A stretch of DNA of 64,000 nucleotides from DASRIA01 sp963724065 (GTDB lineage: Bacteria; Actinomycetota; Thermoleophilia; Solirubrobacterales; JBBDJG01). Both the position numbers and the translations under genes were made by a program. The DNA is taken from positions 124,001 through 188,000 of the forward strand of contig CAVRTB010000005.1 of NCBI GenBank assembly GCA_963724065.1, written 5' to 3'. The notes beneath the pieces were generated by a model. That model was not told where the DNA came from. It did no database searches and worked only from the letters and a program-made list of their open reading frames with translations. Position 1 is the first letter of the stretch. The number at the start of each line of letters is the position of its first letter. This document shows positions 15,000-23,797 of the stretch, piece by piece.

Positions 15000-16055
15000 T
15001 CAGCGCTTCGCGCTGACGCACTTGCCGAAGGCGTTCGCACCTCCGCCGTAACGCGCGCTGAACCGCGCGTCGCCGAGGTACTCGCGCTCGGCGCGGCAGA
15101 ACTCGGGCCCGTTCTTGTAGTCCTCGCGGCGCGGCGCCACCAGCGGCTGCCAGTCCGGCGACGACCCGTCGGCGAACAGCAGACGCGGGTTGCCCGCGTC
15201 GACGTCCATCGTGCCGACGCCCGGATGGCCAAACGCGATCCTCGTGCCGTCGGGCGACCATGCCGGCTCCTGTCGCGGACCAGGGATCGAGATCGGGGTG
15301 CCGCCATCCCGGCTGACGTGCCAGAAGCTGACCGTGAAGCCCTCCCTACTGAACACGATCCGTGCGCCGTCCGGCGACCAGTTCGGCTTCCGGTCCCTGA
15401 CGGGGCCGGAAGTCAGCGGCGTCACGTCACCGCCGTCCGGCATGGCCGTGTGGATGTGGGCGCGGCAGTTGAAGGCGCAGTCGCCGCGGAAGAAAGCAAT
15501 GCGTGAACCGTCGGGAGACCACGCGGGTTCCTTGTCCACAAGGGGGAAGCTCGTGATTCTCGTCGCGGCGGTCCCGTCGGCGTTCATCACGTAGAGCTCG
15601 GAGTTGTACGCGTCGCTCAACACCGGGCCCTCGTGGTCGCGCGTGGTGGTCCACACGATCTTGGACCCGTCGGGCGACCACGCGGGCTCGAAATCGCCGC
15701 CCGGGTGGTCCGTCAAGCGCACGACGTCGGACCCGTCGGCATTCATCACATATATGTCGAAGTCACAGGGAAACGGGGTGCTCTGGCAGGTCGGGTCCGT
15801 GGCCGCGCGCGAGCTTTGGAACGCGATCTTGCGCCCGTTCGGTGACCAGGCCGGCTCGAGGTCGTGGCCTGGGGTCTGCGTGATCCGTGTCAGCCCGGTG
15901 GCGTCGGGCTCGATCGTGTAGATCTCGTTGTCGCCGTCACGGAACGTGCTGAAAGCGATCTTCCCGTTCTCTCCCGGGAAAGCGCCCTGCGCCGGCATCG
16001 CGGCGACGAGGCCGAGCAGCAGCATCGCCGGCAGCGCCTTCAGCATCCTCGCCAT
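15000..16055 (-). CDS. Secreted TolB-like six-bladed beta-propeller protein
   Basis: A 351-residue protein with a signal peptide (MLKALPAMLLLGLVAAMPAQGA) and PD40/WD40-like repeats, each with a variant of PAWSPDGSKIVF (residues about 25-310), as in the TolB propeller. The C-terminus (KNGPEFCRAEREYLGDARF, GGGANAFGKCVSAKR) is a short Cys-containing module that I associate with secreted proteins of this lineage. It probably acts outside the membrane as a binding platform; no catalytic residues are visible. The start is supported by TATAGT seven bases upstream. Confidence 0.82.
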   Translation of the reverse strand: MARMLKALPAMLLLGLVAAMPAQGAFPGENGKIAFSTFRDGDNEIYTIEPDATGLTRITQTPGHDLEPAWSPNGRKIAFQSSRAATDPTCQSTPFPCDFDIYVMNADGSDVVRLTDHPGGDFEPAWSPDGSKIVWTTTRDHEGPVLSDAYNSELYVMNADGTAATRITSFPLVDKEPAWSPDGSRIAFFRGDCAFNCRAHIHTAMPDGGDVTPLTSGPVRDRKPNWSPDGARIVFSREGFTVSFWHVSRDGGTPISIPGPRQEPAWSPDGTRIAFGHPGVGTMDVDAGNPRLLFADGSSPDWQPLVAPRREDYKNGPEFCRAEREYLGDARFSARYGGGANAFGKCVSAKR

Positions 16056-16062
16056 GCGGACG

Positions 16063-16126
16063 ACTATATGTGCCGGCGCTCACCCGATCAAGGTGTCGCC
16101 CTTCGGCACAGGCTCACCGATACCCT
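16063..16126. promoter_or_regulatory. Divergent pair of leaderless -10 boxes (propeller gene / rmlA)
   Basis: Minus strand: TATAGT at 16068-16063, seven bases before the ATG at 16055. Plus strand: TACCCT at 16121-16126, seven bases before the ATG at 16134. The divergent promoters share this 78-base gap. Confidence 0.5.
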
Positions 16127-16133
16127 CCAAGCC

Positions 16134-17207
16134 ATGGACGATCTCAAGGGCCTCGTGCTCTCGGGCGGCAAGGGCACGCGCCTGCGCCCGATCACCCACA
16201 CCAGCGCGAAGCAACTCGTGCCGGTCGCCAACAAGCCCGTGCTCTTCTACGGCCTGGAGGCGATGGCCGCCGCGGGCATCCGCCAGATCGGCATCATCAT
16301 CGCGCCCGAGACGGGCGACGAGATCCGGGCCGCCGCCGGCGACGGCTCGCAGTTCGGCGTCGAGATCACCTACATCGAGCAGGACGAGCCGAAGGGTCTC
16401 GCGCACGCCGTGCTCACGGCGGAGGCCTACATCGGCGACTCCCCGTTCGTCATGTACCTGGGCGACAACCTCCTGAAGTCGGGCATCACAGAGCTTGTCG
16501 AGACCTTCCGCAGCAGCGACCCCGACGCCCTGATCCTCCTCACGCCCGTGCCCGATCCCGAGCACTACGGGGTGGCCGAGCTCGAGGGCGACCGGATCAA
16601 GCGCCTGATCGAGAAGCCGAAGGAGCCGCCGTCGGACCTCGCGCTCGTCGGCGTCTACATGTTCAAGCCCTCGATCTTCGAGGCCGCCCGCGCGATCAAG
16701 CCCTCGTGGCGCGACGAGCTCGAGATCACCGATGCGATCCAGACGCTGGTCGACCGCGGCCTGCGCGTGGAGCCGCACATCGTGCGCGGGTGGTGGAAGG
16801 ACATGGGCCAGCTCGAGGACCTGCTCGAGGCCAACCGCCTGATCCTCGAGGACATCGTCGGCCGCCAGGACGGTGAGGTCGTCGACTCGCGCGTCGAGGG
16901 CAAGGTCGTGATCGAGCGCGGAGCCCGCCTCGAGCGCGCAACGGTGCGCGGCCCGGCGATCATCGGCGCGGGCAGCCAGATCGTCGACTCCTATGTCGGC
17001 CCGTATTCCGCGATCGATGTCGACGTGACGATCGAGCGCTCCGAGGTGGAGCACTCGATCGTGCTGGCGGGCGCGCGCATCAGCGACCTCTCGTACCGCA
17101 TGGAGGCCAGCCTGATCGGCCGCAACGTGATCATCACCCGTTCCGACGACCTCCCGAAGGCGTACCGCTTCATGGTCGGCGACAACTCGGAGATCCGGCT
17201 CCATTGA
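16134..17207 (+). CDS. rmlA: Glucose-1-phosphate thymidylyltransferase, long form
   Basis: A 357-residue RmlA. The nucleotidyltransferase domain (1-240) has LVLSGGKGTRLRPITHTSAK, the substrate loop MYLGDNLL and IEKPKEPP. The C-terminal 110 residues form a left-handed beta-helix-like extension (VIERGARLERATVRGPAIIG, EVEHSIVLAGARI), the long form common in actinobacteria and archaea. It makes dTDP-glucose from dTTP and glucose-1-phosphate, the first step to dTDP-L-rhamnose. It is first gene of rmlA-rmlD-rmlB-rmlC; its stop overlaps the TTG of rmlD (TTGA). Confidence 0.95.
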   Translation: MDDLKGLVLSGGKGTRLRPITHTSAKQLVPVANKPVLFYGLEAMAAAGIRQIGIIIAPETGDEIRAAAGDGSQFGVEITYIEQDEPKGLAHAVLTAEAYIGDSPFVMYLGDNLLKSGITELVETFRSSDPDALILLTPVPDPEHYGVAELEGDRIKRLIEKPKEPPSDLALVGVYMFKPSIFEAARAIKPSWRDELEITDAIQTLVDRGLRVEPHIVRGWWKDMGQLEDLLEANRLILEDIVGRQDGEVVDSRVEGKVVIERGARLERATVRGPAIIGAGSQIVDSYVGPYSAIDVDVTIERSEVEHSIVLAGARISDLSYRMEASLIGRNVIITRSDDLPKAYRFMVGDNSEIRLH

Positions 17208-18055
17208 GGGTGCTGATCACCGGCGCGGCCGGGATGCTCGGCCGTGACGTGGCGCGCGCCGCACGCGAGGTGGGTCACGAGCCGATCGCGCTCGCGCGCG
17301 CGGATCTGGACATCAGCGACCGCGAGGCGGTCGACCGGGCGTGCATCGAGCACTACCCCGGCGCGGTCGTCAACTGCGCGGCGTGGACGAACGTCGACGG
17401 CGCCGAGGAGCAAGAGCACGAGGCGACTGAGGTAAACGGGCGCGGCGCCGGGAACGTCGCGGCCGCTGCCGCGGCCGTCGGGGCGTCGATCGTCCACCCC
17501 TCGACCGATTACGTCTTCGACGGGACCAACGACCAGGGCTACGTCGAGTCCGACGCGGTCGCCCCGATCTCCGGCTATGGGCGCTCCAAGCTCGCGGGCG
17601 AGCGTGAGGTCGCGGCCGCGAACCCGCGCCACTGGATCGTGCGCTCGTCATGGCTTTTCGGCGTCAACGGCCGCAACTTCGTCGAGACGATGCTCGGCCT
17701 CGCGCAGGATCGCGACGAGGTCGTGGTCGTTCGCGACCAGGTCGGGTGCCCGACCTACACGGGCCACCTCGCCGCCGGCCTGATTCGCCTGCTCGACCGC
17801 GATGACCACGGCCTGCACCACGTCGCGGGCGGTGGTCGTTGCTCTTGGTATGACTTCGCCGTTGAGATCTTTCGCCAGGCTGGAGTCGACTGCCGAGTGC
17901 TGTCGATGACCAGCGACATGCTCGACAGGCCCGCGCCCCGACCGCCGTTCTCCGTGCTGCTCAGCGAGCGCGAGCATCCGGTGCTGCTGGCGGACTGGCA
18001 GGAGGGCCTCGCCGCCTACCTCGCGGAGCGCGCCCGGGCGCAGGTGCAGGCGTGA
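17204..18055 (+). CDS. rmlD: dTDP-4-dehydrorhamnose reductase
   Basis: A 283-residue short-chain dehydrogenase-type enzyme with the Rossmann loop GAAGMLGRDVA and the catalytic YGRSK (Tyr and Lys) near residue 125, plus STDYVFDGTN typical of RmlD. It reduces dTDP-4-keto-L-rhamnose to dTDP-L-rhamnose with NAD(P)H, the last step of the pathway. The TTG start at 17204 overlaps the rmlA stop and its own stop overlaps the rmlB start (GTGA), so translation is coupled along the operon. Confidence 0.94.
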   Translation: MRVLITGAAGMLGRDVARAAREVGHEPIALARADLDISDREAVDRACIEHYPGAVVNCAAWTNVDGAEEQEHEATEVNGRGAGNVAAAAAAVGASIVHPSTDYVFDGTNDQGYVESDAVAPISGYGRSKLAGEREVAAANPRHWIVRSSWLFGVNGRNFVETMLGLAQDRDEVVVVRDQVGCPTYTGHLAAGLIRLLDRDDHGLHHVAGGGRCSWYDFAVEIFRQAGVDCRVLSMTSDMLDRPAPRPPFSVLLSEREHPVLLADWQEGLAAYLAERARAQVQA

Positions 18056-19062
18056 AGATGCTCGTCACAGGTGGAGCCGGGTTCATCGGCTCGAACTTCG
18101 CGCGGCACGTGCTCGAGGCCCATCCCGAGGACGAGGTCGTGGTGCTCGACAAGCTGACGTATGCCGGTCGTGTAGAGACCATCCAGGATCTGCTCGACGG
18201 CGGCCGCGCCCGTTTCGTGGAGGGTGACATCGCCGACGAGGATGCGGTGCGCGCCGCGCTCGACGGCTGTGACGCAGTCGTCAACTTCGCGGCGGAGTCG
18301 CACGTCGACCGGTCGATCGAGGAGCCGGGCCACTTCATCCAGACCGACGTCTACGGGACGTACGTGCTGCTCGAGGCAGCGCGCACAGCGGGCATCGAGC
18401 GATACGTCCAGGTCTCGACCGACGAGGTCTACGGCTCGATCGAGGAGGGCTCGTTCACGGAGCGCAGCCCGCTCGACCCCTCCTCCCCGTACTCGGCCTC
18501 GAAGGCGGGCGGCGACCTGATCGTCAGCGCCTACTGTCACACCTACGGGATGAATGCGACCGTCTGCCGTGCGTCCAACAACTACGGCCCCTTCCAGTAC
18601 CCGGAGAAGCTGATCCCGCTGTGCGTCCTGAACGCGCTGCACGGCGACCCGCTGCCCGTCTACGGCGACGGGATGCAGGTGCGCAACTGGCTCTATGTCA
18701 CGGACCACTGCGCCGCGATCGACGCCGTCGTGAGATCCGGCAAGGCGGGCGAGACCTACAACATCGGCGGCCCCGACGAGCTTCCCAACATCGACGTGGT
18801 GCGCACGATCATCGAGCTGACGGGCGCGGACGAGTCGCTGATCCAGTACGTGAAGGACCGTCCCGGACACGACCGTCGCTACTCGCTCTCCTCGGAGAAG
18901 ACCGCCGCCGAGCTCGGATGGAGGGCGCAGGTACCGTTCTCCGAGGGCATCGCCGCCACCGTCGACTGGTACCGCAAGAACGGCTGGTGGTGGGAGCCGG
19001 TCCGCTCGGGCGACTACCGCGACTACTACCAGCGCCAGTACGGCCAGGAGCTGCGCTCCTGA
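18052..19062 (+). CDS. rmlB: dTDP-glucose 4,6-dehydratase
   Basis: A 336-residue extended SDR with TGGAGFIGSNFARHV, the catalytic YSASKAGGD preceded by STDEVYGS, and RASNNYGPFQYPEKLIPL, all RmlB hallmarks. It converts dTDP-glucose to dTDP-4-keto-6-deoxyglucose using tightly bound NAD. GTG at 18052 overlaps the rmlD stop; ATG at 18058 is an alternative two codons in. The stop TGA (19060-19062) overlaps the CTG that begins rmlC. Confidence 0.95.
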   Translation: MKMLVTGGAGFIGSNFARHVLEAHPEDEVVVLDKLTYAGRVETIQDLLDGGRARFVEGDIADEDAVRAALDGCDAVVNFAAESHVDRSIEEPGHFIQTDVYGTYVLLEAARTAGIERYVQVSTDEVYGSIEEGSFTERSPLDPSSPYSASKAGGDLIVSAYCHTYGMNATVCRASNNYGPFQYPEKLIPLCVLNALHGDPLPVYGDGMQVRNWLYVTDHCAAIDAVVRSGKAGETYNIGGPDELPNIDVVRTIIELTGADESLIQYVKDRPGHDRRYSLSSEKTAAELGWRAQVPFSEGIAATVDWYRKNGWWWEPVRSGDYRDYYQRQYGQELRS

Positions 19063-19610
19063 GATTCGAGCGGCTCGACACGCGCATCGACGGCCTCGTG
19101 CTGGTGCAGCCGAAGGTGATCGCCGACGATCGCGGGTTCTTCTTCGAGACCTACCGCCGCAACGAGCACTCGGAGATCGGCATCGATGCCGAGTTCGTGC
19201 AGGACAACCACTCGCGCTCGGTCCGGGGCACCGTGCGCGCCCTGCACTTCCAGCTCAGCCCGGGGCAGGCGAAGCTGATCCGCGTGGCACGCGGAGCGAT
19301 CTATGACGCGGCCGTCGACCTGCGCCGCGGCTCGCCGACCTACGGCAGCTACGAGGCGTTCGAGCTGAGCGACGAGAACGCGCGGCAGATCTTCATCCCG
19401 GCCGGGTTCGCGCACGGGTTCTGCGTCACGAGCCCGGAGGCCGACGTCGCCTACAAGGTGTCGAGCTACTACGAGCCCTCGACGGAGCGCGGCATCGCGT
19501 GGGACGATCCGGCGATCGGGATCCCGTGGCCGACGCAGGAGCCGCTCGTCTCGGACCGCGACCGCACGAACCCGCGCCTGGCCGAGATCGAGGACGAGCT
19601 TCCCTGGTAG
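19059..19610 (+). CDS. rmlC: dTDP-4-dehydrorhamnose 3,5-epimerase (CTG start)
   Basis: A 183-residue cupin epimerase: FERLDTRIDGLVLVQPKVIA, DDRGFFFETYRRNEH, FVQDNHSRSVRGTVRALHFQ and FIPAGFAHGFCV. It isomerises the 4-keto sugar at C3 and C5. RmlC proteins normally begin just before the RFER motif, and the only codon available there is CTG at 19059, which overlaps the rmlB stop (CTGA). The next conventional start is a GTG about 40 bases downstream and would remove the first beta-strand. The catalytic His lies in RALHFQ. Confidence 0.92.
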   Translation: MRFERLDTRIDGLVLVQPKVIADDRGFFFETYRRNEHSEIGIDAEFVQDNHSRSVRGTVRALHFQLSPGQAKLIRVARGAIYDAAVDLRRGSPTYGSYEAFELSDENARQIFIPAGFAHGFCVTSPEADVAYKVSSYYEPSTERGIAWDDPAIGIPWPTQEPLVSDRDRTNPRLAEIEDELPW

Positions 19611-20011
19611 ACGAGGTCGAGAGGGGGCGCCGCGCCTGGGACGCGCTCAACCGCCGGGACTTCGACACGGTGCTCGAGGGTATCCATCCGGACTTCGAAT
19701 GGCGGCCCGCGCTCGGCCCGGGCGGAGCGGAGGGCAGGGTCTATCGCGGCCGCGACACCTACGAGCGCTGGCTGCGGACGGAGCTGCTCGAGGTGTGGGA
19801 GGAGTTCCGCGGCGAGAACCTCGAGTTCCGCGTGCTGCCCGGCGGCCGCGTCCTGGTGCTCGGTGAGCTCGTGGTGAGAGGCAAGGCGAGCGGCCTCGAG
19901 ATCCGCACCCCGTTCGGCCAGATCGCCTACCTGCGCGACGACATGATGATCCGGCTCGACGCGTTCGCAGATCACGCAGCCGCGCTCGAGGCCGCCGGCG
20001 AGTCCCAGTAG
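19604..20011 (+). CDS. SnoaL-like ketosteroid-isomerase-fold protein
   Basis: A 135-residue NTF2-like protein: RGRRAWDALNRRDFDTVLEG, HPDFEWRPALGPG, YRGRDTYERWLR and IAYLRDDMMIRLDAF. Members of the SnoaL-like group are cyclases, isomerases or ligand-binding proteins and function cannot be assigned. The frame has no ATG, GTG or TTG near the expected N-terminus; CTG at 19604 overlaps the end of rmlC by seven bases, the same layout as rmlC and the second SnoaL gene at 42556. It trails the rml operon and may not belong to the pathway. Confidence 0.75.
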   Translation: MVDEVERGRRAWDALNRRDFDTVLEGIHPDFEWRPALGPGGAEGRVYRGRDTYERWLRTELLEVWEEFRGENLEFRVLPGGRVLVLGELVVRGKASGLEIRTPFGQIAYLRDDMMIRLDAFADHAAALEAAGESQ

Positions 20012-20015
20012 AACC

Positions 20016-20036
20016 TGCCTATGCAATGCTTAGGCA
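20016..20036. promoter_or_regulatory. 21-bp palindrome, candidate operator of the mod regulator
   Basis: Arms TGCCTATGCA (20016-20025) and TGCTTAGGCA (20027-20036) are reverse complements with one mismatch around a single A. The site ends four bases before the ATG at 20041 and covers the region where a leaderless -10 would lie, so binding would block transcription of the regulator and modABC. Confidence 0.55.
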
Positions 20037-20040
20037 GACG

Positions 20041-20436
20041 ATGCCGCGCGGCGCGAATCATCTGACCCTCGGCGAGGCCGCGCAGGAGATCGGCGTGAGC
20101 GTCGACACGCTGCGCCGCTGGGAACGCGACGGCAAGCTGCGCGCGGTGCGCGACGAGCGCAACCGGCGGCGGGTCACGCGACGCGAGGTCGAGCGCCTCG
20201 CCGCACGACCGCGGCGTCATCGCGCGGGAGACGCGCTCTCTGCGCGCAACCGCTTTCCCGGGAAGGTCGTGTCGGTCGAGGTCGACGGCGTGATGGCGCT
20301 GGTCGAGATCGTGGCCGGCCCGCATCGCGTGACGGCGGCGATCACGCGCGACGCCGTCGACGAGCTGGGCCTCGCGCCCGGCGTGGACGCGACCGCCACC
20401 GTGAAGGCGACCTCCGTGATGGTCGAGCGCTCGTGA
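20041..20436 (+). CDS. HTH/TOBE molybdate-responsive regulator
   Basis: A 131-residue protein with an N-terminal MerR/excisionase-type helix-turn-helix (LTLGEAAQEIGVSVDTLRRW, ERDGKLRAVRDERNRRRV) and a C-terminal TOBE (mop) domain (FPGKVVSVEVDGVMALVEIV, residues about 60-128) that binds oxyanions such as molybdate. This pairing is found in small actinobacterial regulators of molybdate uptake. Its position directly before modA, with a GTGA overlap, supports that job. I chose ATG 20041 over ATG 20026 because the latter lies inside the palindromic operator. Confidence 0.85.
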   Translation: MPRGANHLTLGEAAQEIGVSVDTLRRWERDGKLRAVRDERNRRRVTRREVERLAARPRRHRAGDALSARNRFPGKVVSVEVDGVMALVEIVAGPHRVTAAITRDAVDELGLAPGVDATATVKATSVMVERS

Positions 20437-21197
20437 CACGGGCCCGCGCGGCGCTCCTCGGGTGCGCTCTGCTGCTCGCCTTGGCCGCGCTCCCCGGCTG
20501 CGGCGCCGACGAGGACTCTCCGACGCTGAGGGTCTCCGCGGCCGCGTCCCTCAAGAGCGCGTTCGAGCGCTACGGCTCGAGGTTCGAGGACGCGCACGTG
20601 AGCTTCAGCTTCGCCGGGTCCGACGAGCTCGCGGCCCAGATCCGCAAGGGCGCCCGGCCCGATGCTTTCGCGGCGGCGAGCACCAAGCTCCCGGACCAGC
20701 TCCACGACGAGGGGCTGGTCGAGCGACCCGTCCCGTTCGCGTCCAACCGGTTGGTCCTCGCCGTCCCCGCGGACGGAGACCGCGTCGCGTCGCTCGGCGA
20801 CCTCGATGACTCCGGGGTGCGCATCGCCGCGGGGTCGCCGAGCGTTCCCGTCGGGGGCTACACCCGCGACGTGCTGGCGCGCCTCGGCGAGCGCGAGGCG
20901 GACGGGATCGAGCGGAACATCCGCTCGAACGAGCCGGACGTGTCGGGCGTGGTGGGCAAGGTCTCGCTGGGCGCCGTCGACGCGGGGTTCGTCTACGTCA
21001 CCGACGTGCGCGCGTCGGGCGGGCGGCTGCGGGCGATCGAGCTGCCGGCGCGACTGCGACCCGACGTGACCTACGGCGTCGCGGTGGTCAAGGGCGCGCG
21101 TCGCCAAGCGGAGGCACGTGACTTCGTCGACGGCCTGCTGAGCGGCACCGGACGCGAGGCGCTCGCCCGCGCGGGATTCGCCGCTCCACGACCGTGA
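20433..21197 (+). CDS. modA: Molybdate ABC transporter, substrate-binding lipoprotein
   Basis: A 254-residue periplasmic-binding protein with a lipoprotein signal (LLLALAALPGC, Cys near residue 23). The mature part has LRVSAAASLKSAFERYGSRF, FSFAGSDELAAQIRKGARPD, FAAAST and GSPSVPVGGYTRDVL, typical of ModA: serine and backbone groups hold the tetrahedral oxyanion. Tungstate cannot be excluded as ligand. GTG at 20433 overlaps the regulator's stop. Confidence 0.92.
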   Translation: MTRARAALLGCALLLALAALPGCGADEDSPTLRVSAAASLKSAFERYGSRFEDAHVSFSFAGSDELAAQIRKGARPDAFAAASTKLPDQLHDEGLVERPVPFASNRLVLAVPADGDRVASLGDLDDSGVRIAAGSPSVPVGGYTRDVLARLGEREADGIERNIRSNEPDVSGVVGKVSLGAVDAGFVYVTDVRASGGRLRAIELPARLRPDVTYGVAVVKGARRQAEARDFVDGLLSGTGREALARAGFAAPRP

Positions 21198-22006
21198 GCC
21201 GCGCGACGGGCCGCCGGCTCTTCGCGGTGCTGCTCGTCACGGCGACGGCCGTCACGCTCACGTTCCTCACGTTGCCGATCGCGGCGATCTTCGTCGACGT
21301 CGGGCCGCGCGAGCTGCTGGGCAGCCTCGACGACCCGGTCGCGGTCGATGCCCTTGTGCTGAGCCTTCAGACCAGCCTCGCCGCCGTCGCGATCATCGTC
21401 GTGGTCGGGACCCCGGCCGCGTATCTGCTCGCCACCCGCGACTTCCGCGGGCGCGCGGTCGTGCTCACGCTCGTCGAGCTGCCGCTGATCCTCCCGCCTG
21501 CCGCCGCGGGCATCGGGCTGCTGGCCGCGTTCGGGCCGCAGGGGATCCTCGGCCCGGCGCTCGACGGCCTCGGCATCGAGCTGCCCCTCACGACGGCGGC
21601 CGTCGTGGTCGCGCTCGTGTTCGTGGCGAGCCCGTTCTACGTGCGCCAGGCACAGGCCGCGTTCGCCGCGCTCGACCATGACCTCGTCGAAGCCTCGCGC
21701 ACGCTGGGCGCGTCGGAGGCGCACACGCTCGCGCGCGTCGCGGTGCCGCTCGCGCTGCCCGCGCTCGGCACGGGGCTGGCGCTCGCGTGGGGCCGCGCGC
21801 TCGGCGAGTTCGGCGCGACCTTGATGTTCGCGGGGAGCTTCCGCGGGGTCACCCAGACGGCTCCGCTGGCGATCTTCGAGCGCTTCTCCACCGACTTCAC
21901 CGCCGCGCTCGCGCTGTCGGCCGTGCTCGTCGCCGTGAGCGGCGCGCTGCTGCTGGTCGTGAAGCTCCTGGCGGTCCGTGGCGCGGAGGGACATGCTCTC
22001 TCTTGA
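21194..22006 (+). CDS. modB: Molybdate ABC transporter, permease
   Basis: A 270-residue BPD_transp_1 permease with six hydrophobic helices. The EAA loop reads LVEASRTLGASEAHTLARVAV with the conserved glycine, which couples to the ATPase, and LAWGRALGEFGATLMFAGS is the ModB signature. GTG at 21194 overlaps the modA stop (GTGA). The end overlaps the start of modC by up to 29 bases. Confidence 0.92.
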   Translation: MSRATGRRLFAVLLVTATAVTLTFLTLPIAAIFVDVGPRELLGSLDDPVAVDALVLSLQTSLAAVAIIVVVGTPAAYLLATRDFRGRAVVLTLVELPLILPPAAAGIGLLAAFGPQGILGPALDGLGIELPLTTAAVVVALVFVASPFYVRQAQAAFAALDHDLVEASRTLGASEAHTLARVAVPLALPALGTGLALAWGRALGEFGATLMFAGSFRGVTQTAPLAIFERFSTDFTAALALSAVLVAVSGALLLVVKLLAVRGAEGHALS

Positions 22007-23051
22007 CGCGCGCGTCAAGCTGCGCGACTTCGTGCTCGACGTCGGCCTCGAGGTTCAGGGGTGCCTCGCGATCGCCGGTCCCTCGGGCGCCGGCAAGAGC
22101 ACGATCCTGCGGGTGTGCGCCGGTCTCGTGCGGCCCGACCGCGGCAGGGTCGTGTGCGACGGCGACGTCTGGCTCGACACCGACAGGGGTGTCTGGGCCG
22201 AGCCGGACGAGCGCGCCTGCGGCCTCGTGTTCCAGGACTACGCGCTGTTCCCCCACATGCCCGCATGGCGCAACGTCGCCTACGGCATGCGGGGCGTCGC
22301 CCGCCGCGACCGGCGGCCCGCGGCCGAAGCTGTGCTCGCGCGGTTCGGGGTGGCGGACCTCGCCGGCGCCCACCCCCGCGCGCTCTCGGGCGGAGAGCGC
22401 CAGCGCGTCGCGCTGGCGCGGGCGCTTGCGCGGTCGCCGCGGGTGCTGCTGCTCGACGAGCCGCTCGCCGCGCTCGACTCGCGCACCCGCGCCGCGGCCG
22501 CGCGCGAGCTGGCGTCCACGATCCGCGACGCCGGCGTCCCCACGCTGCTCGTGACCCACGACTTCGCCGACGCCGCCCTGCTCGGCGACGAGGTCGCGGT
22601 CGTCGATCGCGGGCGCGTGCTCCAGCGCGGGCCCGCGGCGCAACTCGCGGCCGCGCCGGCGTCCGCTTTCGTCGCGGACTTCGCGGGGGCGAGCGTCCTC
22701 GCCGGTGACGCCCGGCCTGCCGCGGACGGGCTCACGGCATTGCGGCTCGACGGCGGCGGCGAGATCCTCAGCACCGACCGGGCGAGCGGCCGCGCGGCCG
22801 CGAGCGTGTTCCCGTGGGACGTGACGGTGGACACGCCCGGCGCGCCGGTCCACGGCTCGGCGCAGAACGCGGTCGCGGCGACGGTCACGTCCGTGACGAC
22901 GGTGGGCAACCGCGTGCGCCTCGCGCTGTCGCTGCCGCAACCCCTGGTCGCGGAGGTCTCGCAGGGCTCCGTGCGGCGGCTCGGGCTGACGCCGGGTGCC
23001 CGCGTGGAGGCGCGGTGGAAGGCAACGGCCACGCGGCTCGTCGCGCTCTGA
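21978..23051 (+). CDS. modC: Molybdate ABC transporter, ATP-binding protein with TOBE-type tail
   Basis: A 357-residue ATPase. Walker A is GPSGAGKST, the Q-loop FQDYALFPHM, the signature SGGERQRVALARAL, Walker B LLLDEPLAALD, and the switch VTHD. The C-terminal 120 residues (SVFPWDVTVDTPGAPV and after) fit the regulatory molybdate-binding tail of ModC. The GTG at 21978 gives MARRD; the ATG at 21993 is the alternative but lies only two bases after GGAGGG. Last gene of the mod operon. Confidence 0.91.
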   Translation: MARRDMLSLDARVKLRDFVLDVGLEVQGCLAIAGPSGAGKSTILRVCAGLVRPDRGRVVCDGDVWLDTDRGVWAEPDERACGLVFQDYALFPHMPAWRNVAYGMRGVARRDRRPAAEAVLARFGVADLAGAHPRALSGGERQRVALARALARSPRVLLLDEPLAALDSRTRAAAARELASTIRDAGVPTLLVTHDFADAALLGDEVAVVDRGRVLQRGPAAQLAAAPASAFVADFAGASVLAGDARPAADGLTALRLDGGGEILSTDRASGRAAASVFPWDVTVDTPGAPVHGSAQNAVAATVTSVTTVGNRVRLALSLPQPLVAEVSQGSVRRLGLTPGARVEARWKATATRLVAL

Positions 23052-23089
23052 CCCGGCGCCGCCCGCCGAGCCGTAATACTGCGCCCCGG

Positions 23090-23797
23090 ATGGCCGGCCG
23101 CTCCGTACCAAGGGCAGCACAGACGGGGGAGCTGTTGCGTGCCGTGCCCCTGTTCTCCACCCTGTCGGCCCCCGAGCTGGACAAGATCGCGCGGGTCGCG
23201 GTGCCGCGGCGCTACGAAGCCGGGAACATCGTGCTGCGGGAGGGCGACCCCGGCGACACGTGCTACATCCTCCAGCGCGGGCGCGCGCGGGTCACCCGCC
23301 AGCATGCGGACGGGCGCACGATCACGCTCACCAACCTCGGCCCCGGTGAGATCTTTGGCGAGCTTGCGATGTTCGGCGGCGAGGTGCGCTCCGCGAGCGT
23401 CGAGGCGCTCGACGACGTGCAGGCGGTCGCGATCCTGGCGGGCGACCTCAAGCGCCTCCTCAACGACCATCCCGAGATCGCGGTGAAGCTGCTCGGCGCG
23501 CTCGGCGAGAAGCTGCGCGAGGCGAACGCCCGGATCGCGCGCCAGTCCTTCCAGAAGGTCTCGAGCCGGGTGGCCGGGGTGCTCGCGGAGCTGGCGGAGA
23601 CCGGGTCGCACGTCGACGGGCCCCCGCGCGAGGTGGTCGTGCAGTCCACCCAGGCCGACCTCGCCCAGCTCGCGGGCACGTCGCGCGAGGCCGCGAGCCG
23701 CTTTCTCGCGACGTTGCAGCGGGCGGGAGTCGTGACCACGCGGCGCGGGCGGATCGTCGTGCACGACACGGCCGCGCTCCACAGGTACATCTATTGA
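23090..23797 (+). CDS. Crp/Fnr family transcriptional regulator
   Basis: A 235-residue protein with an N-terminal cyclic-nucleotide-binding fold (about 15-135: LLRAVPLFSTLSAPELDKIA, GDTCYILQRGRARV, FGELAMFGG) and a C-terminal winged helix (165-230) with TQADLAQLAGTSREAASRFL as recognition unit. The phosphate-binding cassette region reads ELAMFGGEVRSASVEA; the Arg-Ser pair suggests cAMP or cGMP might bind, but this is unproven. TAATAC lies at 23074-23079, giving a very short leader. It follows modC by 38 bases and may be independent of it. Confidence 0.87.
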   Translation: MAGRSVPRAAQTGELLRAVPLFSTLSAPELDKIARVAVPRRYEAGNIVLREGDPGDTCYILQRGRARVTRQHADGRTITLTNLGPGEIFGELAMFGGEVRSASVEALDDVQAVAILAGDLKRLLNDHPEIAVKLLGALGEKLREANARIARQSFQKVSSRVAGVLAELAETGSHVDGPPREVVVQSTQADLAQLAGTSREAASRFLATLQRAGVVTTRRGRIVVHDTAALHRYIY

